From: an uncultured Clostridia bacterium | GTDB taxonomy: Bacteria; Bacillota; Clostridia; UBA1381 | Assembly (NCBI GenBank): GCA_934454035.1 | Contig: CAKSFY010000114.1 | Location: 1 to 7,295, forward strand | Length of the DNA stretch: 7,295 nucleotides | Reading direction: 5' to 3' | Shown: positions 1 to 6,475 of the stretch, one piece after another | Position numbering within the stretch: the stretch's first letter is position 1 | Layout of the letters: every line of letters begins with the position of its first letter | Notes under the pieces: generated by a model | Told to the model about the DNA's origin: nothing | Seen by the model: only the letters and a program-made list of their open reading frames with translations | Database searches by the model: none | Made by a program: the position numbers and the translations under genes

Positions 1-1
1 G

Positions 2-958
2 GTAATAGACCGTTCAATGCTTATACTGGATATATTTGCAATGAGAGCAAAAAGCGGCGAGGGTAAGCTACAGGTTGAGCTTGCTCAGCTTAAGTATCAG
101 CTGCCGCGTCTGAGAGGAATGGGCACGGTCATGAGCCGAACCGGTGCCGGAATAGGCACAAGAGGTCCCGGTGAAACCAAGCTTGAATCGGACAGACGGC
201 ATATCAGAAGAAGAATTTCAGCTTTGGAGGAAGAGCTTGCCGAGCTGGAAAAGCACAGGACTCTTTTGCGTTCAAGAAGAAAAAAGGATGGAGTTATAAC
301 TGCGGCACTTGTAGGATATACAAATGCAGGAAAATCAACGCTTTTAAATACGCTGACCAATGCCGGAGTCTTTGCGGAAAATAAGCTTTTTGCAACGCTT
401 GACCCAACGTCAAGAGGTTTTACTCTTGAGGATAACAGACAGATTCTGATTGTTGATACCGTCGGTTTTATAAGAAAACTGCCTCATCATCTGGTTGAAG
501 CTTTTAAATCGACACTGGAAGAAGCTGTTGTAGCTGATTTGCTGATTCATGTCATTGACGCGTCAAGCAAGACAAGAAATGAGCAGATAAAAGTCGTAAA
601 TGATGTCCTTGAGGATATAGGTGCGAATACTCAGCCGAGAATTGCCGCATTTAACAAGTGTGATATATCGGAAGAATTTGTTCCGAATTTTCTCAGCGGA
701 TATGACAAGACGGTAAATATTTCCGCAAAAACAGGGAATAATATAAATAAACTGATTGAGACAACCGCTTCTCTTGCTCCCGGAAAAAAGGAAAAGGTAA
801 CGGTTGTGCTTCCGTACAGTGACGCATCTCTTTTGAATATGCTTCACACAAATCAAAAGGTAATAAACGAAGAATATACGGAAAAAGGAATAAGACTAGA
901 GCTCTTGGCTGATGAGTCTGCGTTTAAAAAACTTAAGCCTTATATTGAAAGAGGGTGA
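2..958 (+). CDS. hflX: GTPase HflX, 5'-truncated by the window edge
   Basis: HflX is a ribosome-associated GTPase that binds the 50S subunit and can split stalled or stress-damaged 70S ribosomes. The frame is open from base 2 and reads VIDRSMLILDIFA, which matches the middle of HflX, so the ATG at 17 is an internal Met. About 318 residues are present; the family usually has 400-430, so roughly 100 N-terminal residues are missing. Numbering from base 2, the HflX signature GIGTRGPGETKLE lies around residues 51-63, followed by a charged helical linker at about 64-95. The G domain has G1 GYTNAGKS at 105-112, G3 DTVGF at 152-156, G4 NKCD at 218-221 and G5 SAK at 241-243. A C-terminal domain of about 70 residues follows. 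The stop overlaps the next start as GTGA, suggesting translational coupling. No frameshift or lost catalytic motif is visible. Identification is secure. Confidence 0.96.
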   Translation, partial: VIDRSMLILDIFAMRAKSGEGKLQVELAQLKYQLPRLRGMGTVMSRTGAGIGTRGPGETKLESDRRHIRRRISALEEELAELEKHRTLLRSRRKKDGVITAALVGYTNAGKSTLLNTLTNAGVFAENKLFATLDPTSRGFTLEDNRQILIVDTVGFIRKLPHHLVEAFKSTLEEAVVADLLIHVIDASSKTRNEQIKVVNDVLEDIGANTQPRIAAFNKCDISEEFVPNFLSGYDKTVNISAKTGNNINKLIETTASLAPGKKEKVTVVLPYSDASLLNMLHTNQKVINEEYTEKGIRLELLADESAFKKLKPYIERG

Positions 959-1593
959 CGCGTATTTCAAATAAATTGGTTTATAAGACGGTTAAAGACA
1001 GGGGAAGAGACAGCTTAACAGACAGAAAATCAAAATTTATAGCTACCGCAGCACCGTGCCGGACCGAGGAAGAGGCAATCGGCTTTGTGAATGAAATCCG
1101 AAAGGAATTCCCGGATGCCACGCATAATGTCTATGCATATTGCATTGACGAAAATCAGATTTTTCGGTATTCCGATGACGGCGAGCCGTCACAGACGGCA
1201 GGTATGCCGGTGCTTGATGTTATGCGAAAGGATGAAATTGTCGATACCGCCATTGTGGTAACAAGATATTTCGGCGGAACTCTTTTAGGTACGGGCGGTT
1301 TGGTTCACGCTTATTCGGAGTCGGCAAAGCTTGCGCTGAAAGCAGCAAAAGTAATAACAAGAAAAATGTGCAATATTGTTTCAATAAATGCGGATTATTC
1401 GTTTGTGGGAAAGATGCAGCATATAATTGCCGAAAAACATCTGCTGACCGAGGATGTCATATATACTGACCGTGTGACATTTTTTGTGTGTGTACCATTG
1501 GAAGAAACCGACTCGTTTATTAAAAAAGTGACGGATGTTACAAATGCGCAGTGCTCCTGCACGGTTGCGGACACCAAATATATTGATACATAG
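955..1593 (+). CDS. yigZ: YigZ/IMPACT family protein (UPF0029 plus DUF1949)
   Basis: This is a 212-residue member of the YigZ/YvyE family, related to the N-terminal part of eukaryotic IMPACT, which is linked to translation control; the bacterial role is not settled. The UPF0029 domain covers about residues 15-125 and carries the hallmark segments DATHNVYAY (54-62), DDGEPSQTAG (74-83) and TRYFGGTLLGTGGL (102-115). A DUF1949-like alpha/beta domain fills about 140-205. The length is typical of the family. The chosen start is the GTG overlapping the hflX stop as GTGA, which fits reinitiation by ribosomes finishing hflX. It is uncertain, because the good Shine-Dalgarno-like AGAGGGTGA (950-958) overlaps this codon instead of preceding it. 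In-frame alternatives are ATT at 964 and TTG at 976, and all three leave the conserved domain whole. Pairing with HflX suggests a ribosome-related setting, but that is inference. Confidence 0.92.
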   Translation: MTRISNKLVYKTVKDRGRDSLTDRKSKFIATAAPCRTEEEAIGFVNEIRKEFPDATHNVYAYCIDENQIFRYSDDGEPSQTAGMPVLDVMRKDEIVDTAIVVTRYFGGTLLGTGGLVHAYSESAKLALKAAKVITRKMCNIVSINADYSFVGKMQHIIAEKHLLTEDVIYTDRVTFFVCVPLEETDSFIKKVTDVTNAQCSCTVADTKYIDT

Positions 1594-1597
1594 GAGG
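1592..1597 (+). promoter_or_regulatory. Ribosome binding site of the lipoprotein gene
   Basis: A perfect AGGAGG lies 9 nt before the ATG at 1607 and overlaps the TAG stop of yigZ. It fixes the lipoprotein start, excluding the earlier in-frame ATG at 1535, which lies inside yigZ. It also suggests that the two genes are translated from one mRNA. Confidence 0.85.
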
Positions 1598-1606
1598 AAT
1601 AAAAAT

Positions 1607-2140
1607 ATGAAAAAGATATTGCTTATAATTGCTGTTGCGGCTGCTCTGTCATCCTGCGCAGCAGACAAAAATCCGCCGGCAACGGCAACGCCTGTGGTTT
1701 CACCGAACGCAACGGAAGAAGCAGAGTATAAAACAATCGAAAAAACAGATAATAACTCATATAAGGATATGAATAAGTATCAGGATTGTTTTTACGATTT
1801 TGACCATGATGATGTGGAGGAATCGGTGACGCTTTATACAAGCGCGCAAAAGGATTCCGACGGAGAATTTATGTGGGACGACAGTCAGAATTGGATTTTG
1901 GCGGTTGAGGGAAATAACGGAAGCTATATTCTTTATGATGAGCATGCGCACGGAAAGTTTGAAATGTTTGTCAGCGAAAATTACAAAAAAGACGGCAGCA
2001 CTTATCCGTCTGTCCGACTTATGATTTCTACAAGCGCAGGCTTTGAAATTAAAGAATATACTTATTCTGACGGAAGCTTCAAAGAGCAGACGGTCTATAA
2101 TGCCGGAGATTTGAATGAACTGTCGGTTAATCAATATTGA
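1607..2140 (+). CDS. Small predicted lipoprotein of unknown function
   Basis: I do not recognise this 177-residue protein. It begins MKKILLIIAVAAALSSC, a classic lipoprotein signal: basic N-terminus, hydrophobic core and lipobox LSSC, with Cys17 as the predicted lipidated residue. It is therefore probably anchored on the outer face of the cytoplasmic membrane. Residues 18-60 are a low-complexity linker rich in Ala, Thr, Pro, Asn and acidic residues. A small folded domain seems to follow (about 60-177). It opens with DFDHDDVEE at 64-72, which resembles the DxDxDxxxD/E calcium loop of FG-GAP/VCBS-like repeats but lacks the usual Gly. A second acidic stretch follows at 83-92 (DSDGEFMWDD), and then beta-strand-like segments rich in aromatic residues. 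The start rests on the lipobox and on AGGAGG at 1592-1597. It sits 13 nt after yigZ and 19 nt before the thioredoxin gene. Export is well supported; the calcium loop is speculative. Confidence 0.85.
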   Translation: MKKILLIIAVAAALSSCAADKNPPATATPVVSPNATEEAEYKTIEKTDNNSYKDMNKYQDCFYDFDHDDVEESVTLYTSAQKDSDGEFMWDDSQNWILAVEGNNGSYILYDEHAHGKFEMFVSENYKKDGSTYPSVRLMISTSAGFEIKEYTYSDGSFKEQTVYNAGDLNELSVNQY

Positions 2141-2144
2141 TAAC

Positions 2145-2151
2145 GAAAGGA
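2145..2151 (+). promoter_or_regulatory. Ribosome binding site of the thioredoxin gene
   Basis: GAAAGGA lies 8 nt before the ATG at 2160. It excludes the longer in-frame start at 2115, which lies inside the lipoprotein gene and has no such site. The wider context ACGAAAGG recurs before hisS and before the M50 protease gene. Confidence 0.75.
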
Positions 2152-2159
2152 AAATAATT

Positions 2160-2477
2160 ATGTCACAAGTATTCACAAAAGCAAATTTTGAAAGTGAAGT
2201 TTTAAACTTTAACGGCGTTGTTCTGGTAGATTTTTGGGCAAGCTGGTGCGGACCGTGTCAAATGGTTTCGCCGGTTATTGACGAATTATCAGAGGACTAC
2301 GGCGGAAAAATCAAAGTAGGAAAGGTAAATGTTGATGAAGAAAGCGAGCTTGCATCAAATTTTGCAATCGTATCCATTCCTACAGTAATTTTATTTAAAA
2401 ACGGGAAAATAGAGGAAAGGCTTGTCGGCGCATATCCGAGAGATTCATACGAGGATTTGATAGATAAGCATATATGA
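2160..2477 (+). CDS. trxA: Thioredoxin
   Basis: This is a cytoplasmic thiol-disulfide oxidoreductase that reduces protein disulfides, normally recharged by thioredoxin reductase. The protein has 105 residues, the standard thioredoxin length, and no signal peptide. The active site WCGPC is at residues 29-33 in the usual context VDFWASWCGPC, with redox Cys30 and Cys33. The buried Asp is D24, and the cis-proline is P74 in the loop SIPT. The remaining strands and the C-terminal helix match the single-domain fold. The start at 2160 follows GAAAGGA with 8-nt spacing. Its TGA overlaps the next gene's ATG as ATGA, so thioredoxin and the QueG-like reductase are probably translationally coupled. Genomes often carry several thioredoxins, so this may not be the main one. 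Confidence 0.96.
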   Translation: MSQVFTKANFESEVLNFNGVVLVDFWASWCGPCQMVSPVIDELSEDYGGKIKVGKVNVDEESELASNFAIVSIPTVILFKNGKIEERLVGAYPRDSYEDLIDKHI

Positions 2478-3322
2478 AAGAGAAGCTCCTAAAAAAAGCA
2501 AAAGAACTTAAAATATCCGATTTGGGTGTTGTTAAGGCAAGGGTTTTTGATGACCTTTGCCTTGATTTGCGTGCGGAGGGTGTAGAAAGCAGTCGTGCGG
2601 AAAAAATGAGTAATCCTTTTTTGTATATGGAGGATGCGAAGTCCGTAATTGTATGCATTTTTTCTTATAATACTCACGAAAAGGGCAATATTTCAAAGTA
2701 TGCGTTCGGAAAAGATTATCATAAGGTAATTACAAAAAAATTGGCAGAGCTTTCGGAACCTATTATTGACGCAGGCTTTAAATGTAAAGCTTATACGGAT
2801 TCGTGGGATTTAAATGAAAGGTTTCTGGCGGTACGGGCAGGATTGGGATTTATCGGTGAAAACAGACTGTTTATAAGCCCGAAGTTCGGAAGCTTTGTGT
2901 TTATTGGGGTTATACTGACCGATTGTCCGCTTGAAGAATCAAACCCGTGTGAAAAAAAATGCCTTATGTGCGGCAAATGCGTAAAGGCATGCCCTGCAAA
3001 CGCGCTGTCCGGCGGATTTAAAAAGGAGAGATGTGTGTCGGATATTACTCAGAAAAAAGGCATACTTTCGGAAGAGGAAGAAGGCTTTATCAGGAAAAGC
3101 GGTTATATATGGGGGTGCGATATTTGCCAGGAGGTATGCCCGTATAATAAAAATGTGCCCGAAACCGATATAGAGGAATTTGCGGAGGACAGGATTGTCA
3201 ATTTAAAGATAGACGAAAATATGCCGAACAGAGAATTCAGAAGAAAATATGCGGACCGCGCTTTTTCGTGGCGCGGAATTAATCCGCTGAAAAGAAATCA
3301 AAAAATAATGGAAAAACGGTAG
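2474..3322 (+). CDS. queG: Short epoxyqueuosine reductase-like iron-sulfur protein (QueG family)
   Basis: QueG reduces epoxyqueuosine to queuosine at position 34 of tRNAs with GUN anticodons, using cobalamin and two [4Fe-4S] clusters. This 282-residue protein has a DUF1730-like N-terminal region, including YAFGKDYHK at 76-84. The segment TDSWDLNERFLAVRAGLGFIG (108-128) fits the QueG cobalamin/active-site region, with D109 as the likely counterpart of the catalytic Asp. A double ferredoxin-like region carries C163-x2-C166-x2-C169-x3-C173-P and C215-x2-C218-x3-C222-P, plus C187. It is about 100 residues shorter than E. coli QueG and lacks most of the C-terminal repeat region. The reading frame is intact and ends naturally at TAG, so I read it as a short clade form. 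The ATG overlaps the thioredoxin stop (ATGA). No other queuosine gene is in the window. The family call is firm; activity as a true QueG is less certain. Confidence 0.85.
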   Translation: MKEKLLKKAKELKISDLGVVKARVFDDLCLDLRAEGVESSRAEKMSNPFLYMEDAKSVIVCIFSYNTHEKGNISKYAFGKDYHKVITKKLAELSEPIIDAGFKCKAYTDSWDLNERFLAVRAGLGFIGENRLFISPKFGSFVFIGVILTDCPLEESNPCEKKCLMCGKCVKACPANALSGGFKKERCVSDITQKKGILSEEEEGFIRKSGYIWGCDICQEVCPYNKNVPETDIEEFAEDRIVNLKIDENMPNREFRRKYADRAFSWRGINPLKRNQKIMEKR

Positions 3323-3369
3323 TATCTTATGCAAAATTTAGACAAATTCCGAAAACATTTACAAATCAC

Positions 3370-3398
3370 TTGACATAAGACCTAAAAAATTATAAAAT
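3370..3398 (+). promoter_or_regulatory. Sigma-A-type promoter of hisS-aspS
   Basis: A perfect -35 TTGACA (3370-3375) is separated by 17 bp from a -10 TAAAAT (3393-3398). Transcription would start near 3405, giving a leader of about 25 nt before the hisS ATG. The gap from 3323 to 3430 holds no convincing terminator for the upstream operon and no room for a T-box leader after the predicted start site. Confidence 0.8.
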
Positions 3399-3408
3399 AA
3401 TATATTAT
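3397..3408. repeat. 12-bp palindrome at the hisS promoter
   Basis: ATAATATATTAT is a perfect inverted repeat that begins within the -10 box and runs across the predicted transcription start. The identical 12-mer lies at 6562-6573, at the second promoter of the window. It may be a small operator or simply AT-rich promoter sequence. Confidence 0.45.
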
Positions 3409-3413
3409 AGTAC

Positions 3414-3419
3414 GAAAGG
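3414..3419 (+). promoter_or_regulatory. Ribosome binding site of hisS
   Basis: GAAAGG lies 11 nt before the ATG at 3431 but only 2 nt before the in-frame ATG at 3422. The spacing therefore favours the downstream start, which also gives the N-terminus (MIITQAPKGTED) usual for HisRS. Confidence 0.65.
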
Positions 3420-3430
3420 TAATGAGGTAT

Positions 3431-4672
3431 ATGATTATTACGCAGGCGCCCAAGGGCACCGAGGATTTACTGCCTTCCGACAGCTACAGATGGCAGTATC
3501 TTGAGAAGAATTTTAAAAATGTCTGCGATAATTTCGGATATTCCGAAATAAGAATGCCGACATTTGAACATACGGAACTTTTTGAACGCGGCGTAGGCGA
3601 CACAACCGATGTTGTTCAAAAACAGATGTACACATTTTTGGATAAAGGCGGAAGAAGCGTAACGCTTCGTCCGGAGGGGACGTCTTCTGTTGCAAGAAGC
3701 TTTCTGCAAAACAATATATATGCGCAGCCAATGCCTATGAAGGCATTTTACAATATCCCGTGCTTCAGGTATGAAAATAAGCAAAAAGGAAGATTAAGGG
3801 AATTTCATCAGTTCGGCGTGGAGGTCTTCGGAGCGGAACAACCGACAATTGACGCGGAGGTAATAAGTCTTGCAATTACGTTTCTTGAAAGGGTGGGACT
3901 GACTGATTTAACTGTTCATATAAACAGTATCGGCTGTCCGGAATGCAGAAAAAAATATAATGAGGCTCTTAAAAGCTTTCTTCGCCCAAAACTAGATAAG
4001 CTTTGCGGAACATGCCGCGAACGCTTTGAGAGAAATCCGCTGAGAATTTTGGACTGTAAGTCGGAAATCTGCCAAAACGAAGCAAAGGGCGCTCCGGTTC
4101 TTTTGGATTATTTGTGTGACGATTGCCGTGAGCATTTTGAAAAGCTTAAAAAGAATCTTGACTTGCTGGAAATAAAATATGAAATTGATAACGGAATCGT
4201 AAGAGGACTTGATTATTATACAAAGACTGTTTTTGAAATTATAAGCGGACCGTTTACTGTCTGCGGCGGCGGAAGATATGACGGACTTGTTGAGGAATTC
4301 GGCGGTGACCCGACTCCGGCAATAGGTTTTGGATTGGGAATCGAAAGACTTTTATTAAGGCTTGATGAACTCGGGGTTAAGATACCGAAAGAAAATGATA
4401 TTGATTTATATGTTATTCCCTTGGGTGAAAAAGCGTCTGAGTATGCGCAGAAAATGGTATATGAACTCAGAAAGAGCGGAATCAATACCGATACGGATCA
4501 CATGGGCAGAGGCTTAAAACCGCAAATGAAATACGCAAACAAAATAAATGCCGCAAACACGCTGGTGCTCGGAGATAATGAGATTGAAAGCGGAATATTC
4601 AAAATAAAGAATATGTCAACAGGCGATCAGCACGAAGTAAAAAAAGAAGAATTAATAAATTATTTTAAATAA
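3431..4672 (+). CDS. hisS: Histidyl-tRNA synthetase
   Basis: This cytoplasmic class II synthetase charges tRNA-His with histidine. It has 413 residues from the preferred ATG at 3431; an in-frame ATG at 3422 would add three. The N-terminus QAPKGTEDLLP is typical. Catalytic landmarks are TLRPEGT in the first third, motif 2 around CFRYEN (111-116, with R113), the histidine-specific RGLDYYTKTVFE (from 258), and motif 3 with GGGRYDGL (279-286) and GFGLGIERLLL. The C-terminal anticodon-binding domain begins near 325 (DIDLYVIPLG). The insertion between motif 2 and the histidine motif carries four Cys pairs: C169/C172, C192/C195, C209/C214 and C229/C232. Such Cys-rich insertions occur in Firmicutes HisRS and may bind zinc. 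It is the first gene after a strong promoter and lies 18 nt before aspS, a pairing common in Firmicutes. Confidence 0.97.
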   Translation: MIITQAPKGTEDLLPSDSYRWQYLEKNFKNVCDNFGYSEIRMPTFEHTELFERGVGDTTDVVQKQMYTFLDKGGRSVTLRPEGTSSVARSFLQNNIYAQPMPMKAFYNIPCFRYENKQKGRLREFHQFGVEVFGAEQPTIDAEVISLAITFLERVGLTDLTVHINSIGCPECRKKYNEALKSFLRPKLDKLCGTCRERFERNPLRILDCKSEICQNEAKGAPVLLDYLCDDCREHFEKLKKNLDLLEIKYEIDNGIVRGLDYYTKTVFEIISGPFTVCGGGRYDGLVEEFGGDPTPAIGFGLGIERLLLRLDELGVKIPKENDIDLYVIPLGEKASEYAQKMVYELRKSGINTDTDHMGRGLKPQMKYANKINAANTLVLGDNEIESGIFKIKNMSTGDQHEVKKEELINYFK

Positions 4673-4678
4673 GATAAA

Positions 4679-4683
4679 GAGGG
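4679..4683 (+). promoter_or_regulatory. Ribosome binding site of aspS
   Basis: GAGGG lies 7 nt before the ATG at 4691 and only 1 nt before the in-frame ATG at 4685. The spacing selects 4691, giving the N-terminus METLHGLKRTH. Confidence 0.65.
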
Positions 4684-4690
4684 TATGGAA

Positions 4691-6475
4691 ATGGAAACAT
4701 TACACGGATTAAAAAGAACTCACAGATGTGCGGAGCTCTCCGAAAGCAATATCGGAGAAAAGGTTACGGTTATGGGCTGGACGCAGACATACCGTCAGCT
4801 CGGTGCGCTCACATTTATTGATTTGAGGGATGTAAGCGGAATTATTCAGCTTTCTTTTGCCGAAGAGGTATCAAAAGAAGCTTTTGAAAAAGCGCAGACA
4901 GTCAGAAACGAATACGTTCTTGCCGCTGTAGGAACAGTAGTAAAGCGTTCGTCGGTAAATAACAAAATTCCGACCGGACAAATAGAAATTCAGGTTGAGG
5001 AACTCAGGATACTTAACAAATCGGAAACTCCTCCGTTTGCAATAGAAGAAAATTCATCGGTTAAGGACGAAACAAGACTGAAGTACAGATATTTGGATTT
5101 AAGAAGGCCGGATGTTCAGAAGAATCTGATTGTACGTCATAAAATAGCGCAGATTGCAAGAAATTTCTATTCGGATAACGGATTTATGGAAATCGAAACA
5201 CCGGTTCTTATCAAGAGTACACCCGAGGGCGCAAGAGATTATCTTGTTCCGAGCCGTGTCCACCCCGGAAAGTTCTATGCCCTGCCGCAGTCGCCGCAGC
5301 TTTACAAGCAGCTTTTGATGGTTTCGGGCATGGACAGATATTTTCAGATTGCAAAGTGCTTCCGCGATGAAGATTTGCGTGCGGACAGGCAGCCTGAATT
5401 TACACAGATAGACTTGGAAATGTCGTTTGTTGAAGCGGATGATGTTATGTCGGTGAATGAAAAATTTATCAAAAAACTTTTCAAGGAAGTGCTTGACAAA
5501 GATATAGAGCTTCCGCTTCGCAGAATTCCTTACAAAGAAGCAATGGAAAAATACGGCTCGGACAAACCGGATACAAGATTCGGACTTGAGCTTTGCGATA
5601 TATCGGACGCGGTTAAAAATTGCGGTTTTAAAGTATTTTCCGGTGCGGTTGAAAACGGCGGCAGCGTCAGAGGAATTAATATAAAAGGCGGCGCAGACAA
5701 GTTCAGCCGTAAAGAAATTGACGCACTCGGCGAGTTCGTAAAAACTTATCGCGCAAAGGGTCTTGCATGGCTTATTGTCGGAGAGACGGAGCATCGTTCA
5801 TCATTTGCAAAATTCCTTTCAGAGGAAGAGGTTAAGGCGGTTATCGATGCAATAGGCGGCAAGCCGGGCGATTTGCTTGTGTTTGTGGCTGATAAAAATA
5901 AGGTGGTTTTTGACGCGCTCGGCGCACTGAGACTTGAAGTTGCAAAGAGACTTAATCTTATCGAACCGGGGACTTACGATTTATTGTGGATTACGGAATT
6001 TCCGCAATTTGAATACAGTGAAGAAGAGGGAAGATTCATGGCAATGCATCACCCGTTCACAGCGCCTATGGATGAGGATATAGAATATCTTGAATCGGAT
6101 CCGGGACGTGTCAGAGCAAAGGCATACGATATTGTCATTAACGGCTGCGAGGCAGGCGGAGGAAGTATAAGAATATTTAATTCAGCATTGCAGGAGAGAA
6201 TGTTCTCGGCACTCGGATTCACTAAGGAAGAAGCATGGAGACGATTCGGTTACCTGCTTGAAGCTTTCAAATACGGAACTCCTCCTCACGGCGGAATGGC
6301 ATACGGACTTGACAGATTGGTAATGCTTTTGACCGGATGCGATAATATCAAGGATGTTATTGCATTCCCGAAGGTTCAGAATGCGTCGGAATTGATGACA
6401 AATGCTCCCGATATTGTTGATGAAAAACAATTGGAGGAACTGAGCATAAAACTGGATGTTAAAAATCAGGAATAA
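4691..6475 (+). CDS. aspS: Aspartyl-tRNA synthetase, bacterial type
   Basis: This cytoplasmic class II synthetase charges tRNA-Asp with aspartate. It has 594 residues, the usual length of the bacterial type. In order: an N-terminal OB-fold anticodon-binding domain (about 1-110); motif 1 near FMEIETPVL; the loop STPEGARDYLVPSR; QSPQ at 200-203; motif 2 FRDED (224-228) followed by LRADRQPEFTQ; the bacterial GAD insertion (about 290-410); and motif 3 with GLDR at 539-542. The OB-fold segment after W30 reads TQTYRQLGAL where E. coli has VNRRRDLGSL. The Arg cluster is thus reduced, while Leu37 aligns with E. coli L30, the residue typical of discriminating enzymes that charge only tRNA-Asp. The start at 4691 is chosen by spacing from GAGGG. 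It is the second gene of the hisS-aspS unit, and its stop codon runs directly into a terminator. Confidence 0.97.
   Translation: METLHGLKRTHRCAELSESNIGEKVTVMGWTQTYRQLGALTFIDLRDVSGIIQLSFAEEVSKEAFEKAQTVRNEYVLAAVGTVVKRSSVNNKIPTGQIEIQVEELRILNKSETPPFAIEENSSVKDETRLKYRYLDLRRPDVQKNLIVRHKIAQIARNFYSDNGFMEIETPVLIKSTPEGARDYLVPSRVHPGKFYALPQSPQLYKQLLMVSGMDRYFQIAKCFRDEDLRADRQPEFTQIDLEMSFVEADDVMSVNEKFIKKLFKEVLDKDIELPLRRIPYKEAMEKYGSDKPDTRFGLELCDISDAVKNCGFKVFSGAVENGGSVRGINIKGGADKFSRKEIDALGEFVKTYRAKGLAWLIVGETEHRSSFAKFLSEEEVKAVIDAIGGKPGDLLVFVADKNKVVFDALGALRLEVAKRLNLIEPGTYDLLWITEFPQFEYSEEEGRFMAMHHPFTAPMDEDIEYLESDPGRVRAKAYDIVINGCEAGGGSIRIFNSALQERMFSALGFTKEEAWRRFGYLLEAFKYGTPPHGGMAYGLDRLVMLLTGCDNIKDVIAFPKVQNASELMTNAPDIVDEKQLEELSIKLDVKNQE

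Noticed and set aside
17..19. ATG at 17 as the start of hflX
   Set aside because: The five codons before it (VIDRS) continue the HflX family sequence in the same frame, so the gene simply starts before the window.
2115..2159. Longer thioredoxin start at 2115
   Set aside because: It lies inside the lipoprotein gene without a ribosome binding site and would add 15 residues not seen in thioredoxins.
1757..2176. A 139-residue minus-strand frame opposite the lipoprotein gene
   Set aside because: The + strand gene has a perfect ribosome binding site and a lipobox. The minus frame has no comparable start signal or motif and overlaps the thioredoxin start.
3325..3380. 7-bp inverted repeat TCTTATG (3325-3331) and CATAAGA (3374-3380) before hisS
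   Set aside because: The arms are short, 42 nt apart and AT-rich, and one overlaps the -35 box. This is expected by chance and is too loose for a terminator.
3403..3408. TATTAT as an alternative -10 box for hisS
   Set aside because: It would lie 27 bp from TTGACA, far outside the usual spacing; TAAAAT at 17 bp is much better.
3422..3430. ATG at 3422 as the hisS start
   Set aside because: It lies only 2 nt after GAAAGG, too close for normal initiation; 3431 has better spacing and the usual HisRS N-terminus.
5099..5794. A 231-residue open frame on the minus strand within aspS
   Set aside because: It lies wholly opposite a well-conserved aspS coding region, has no recognisable domain, and its composition fits an antisense shadow.
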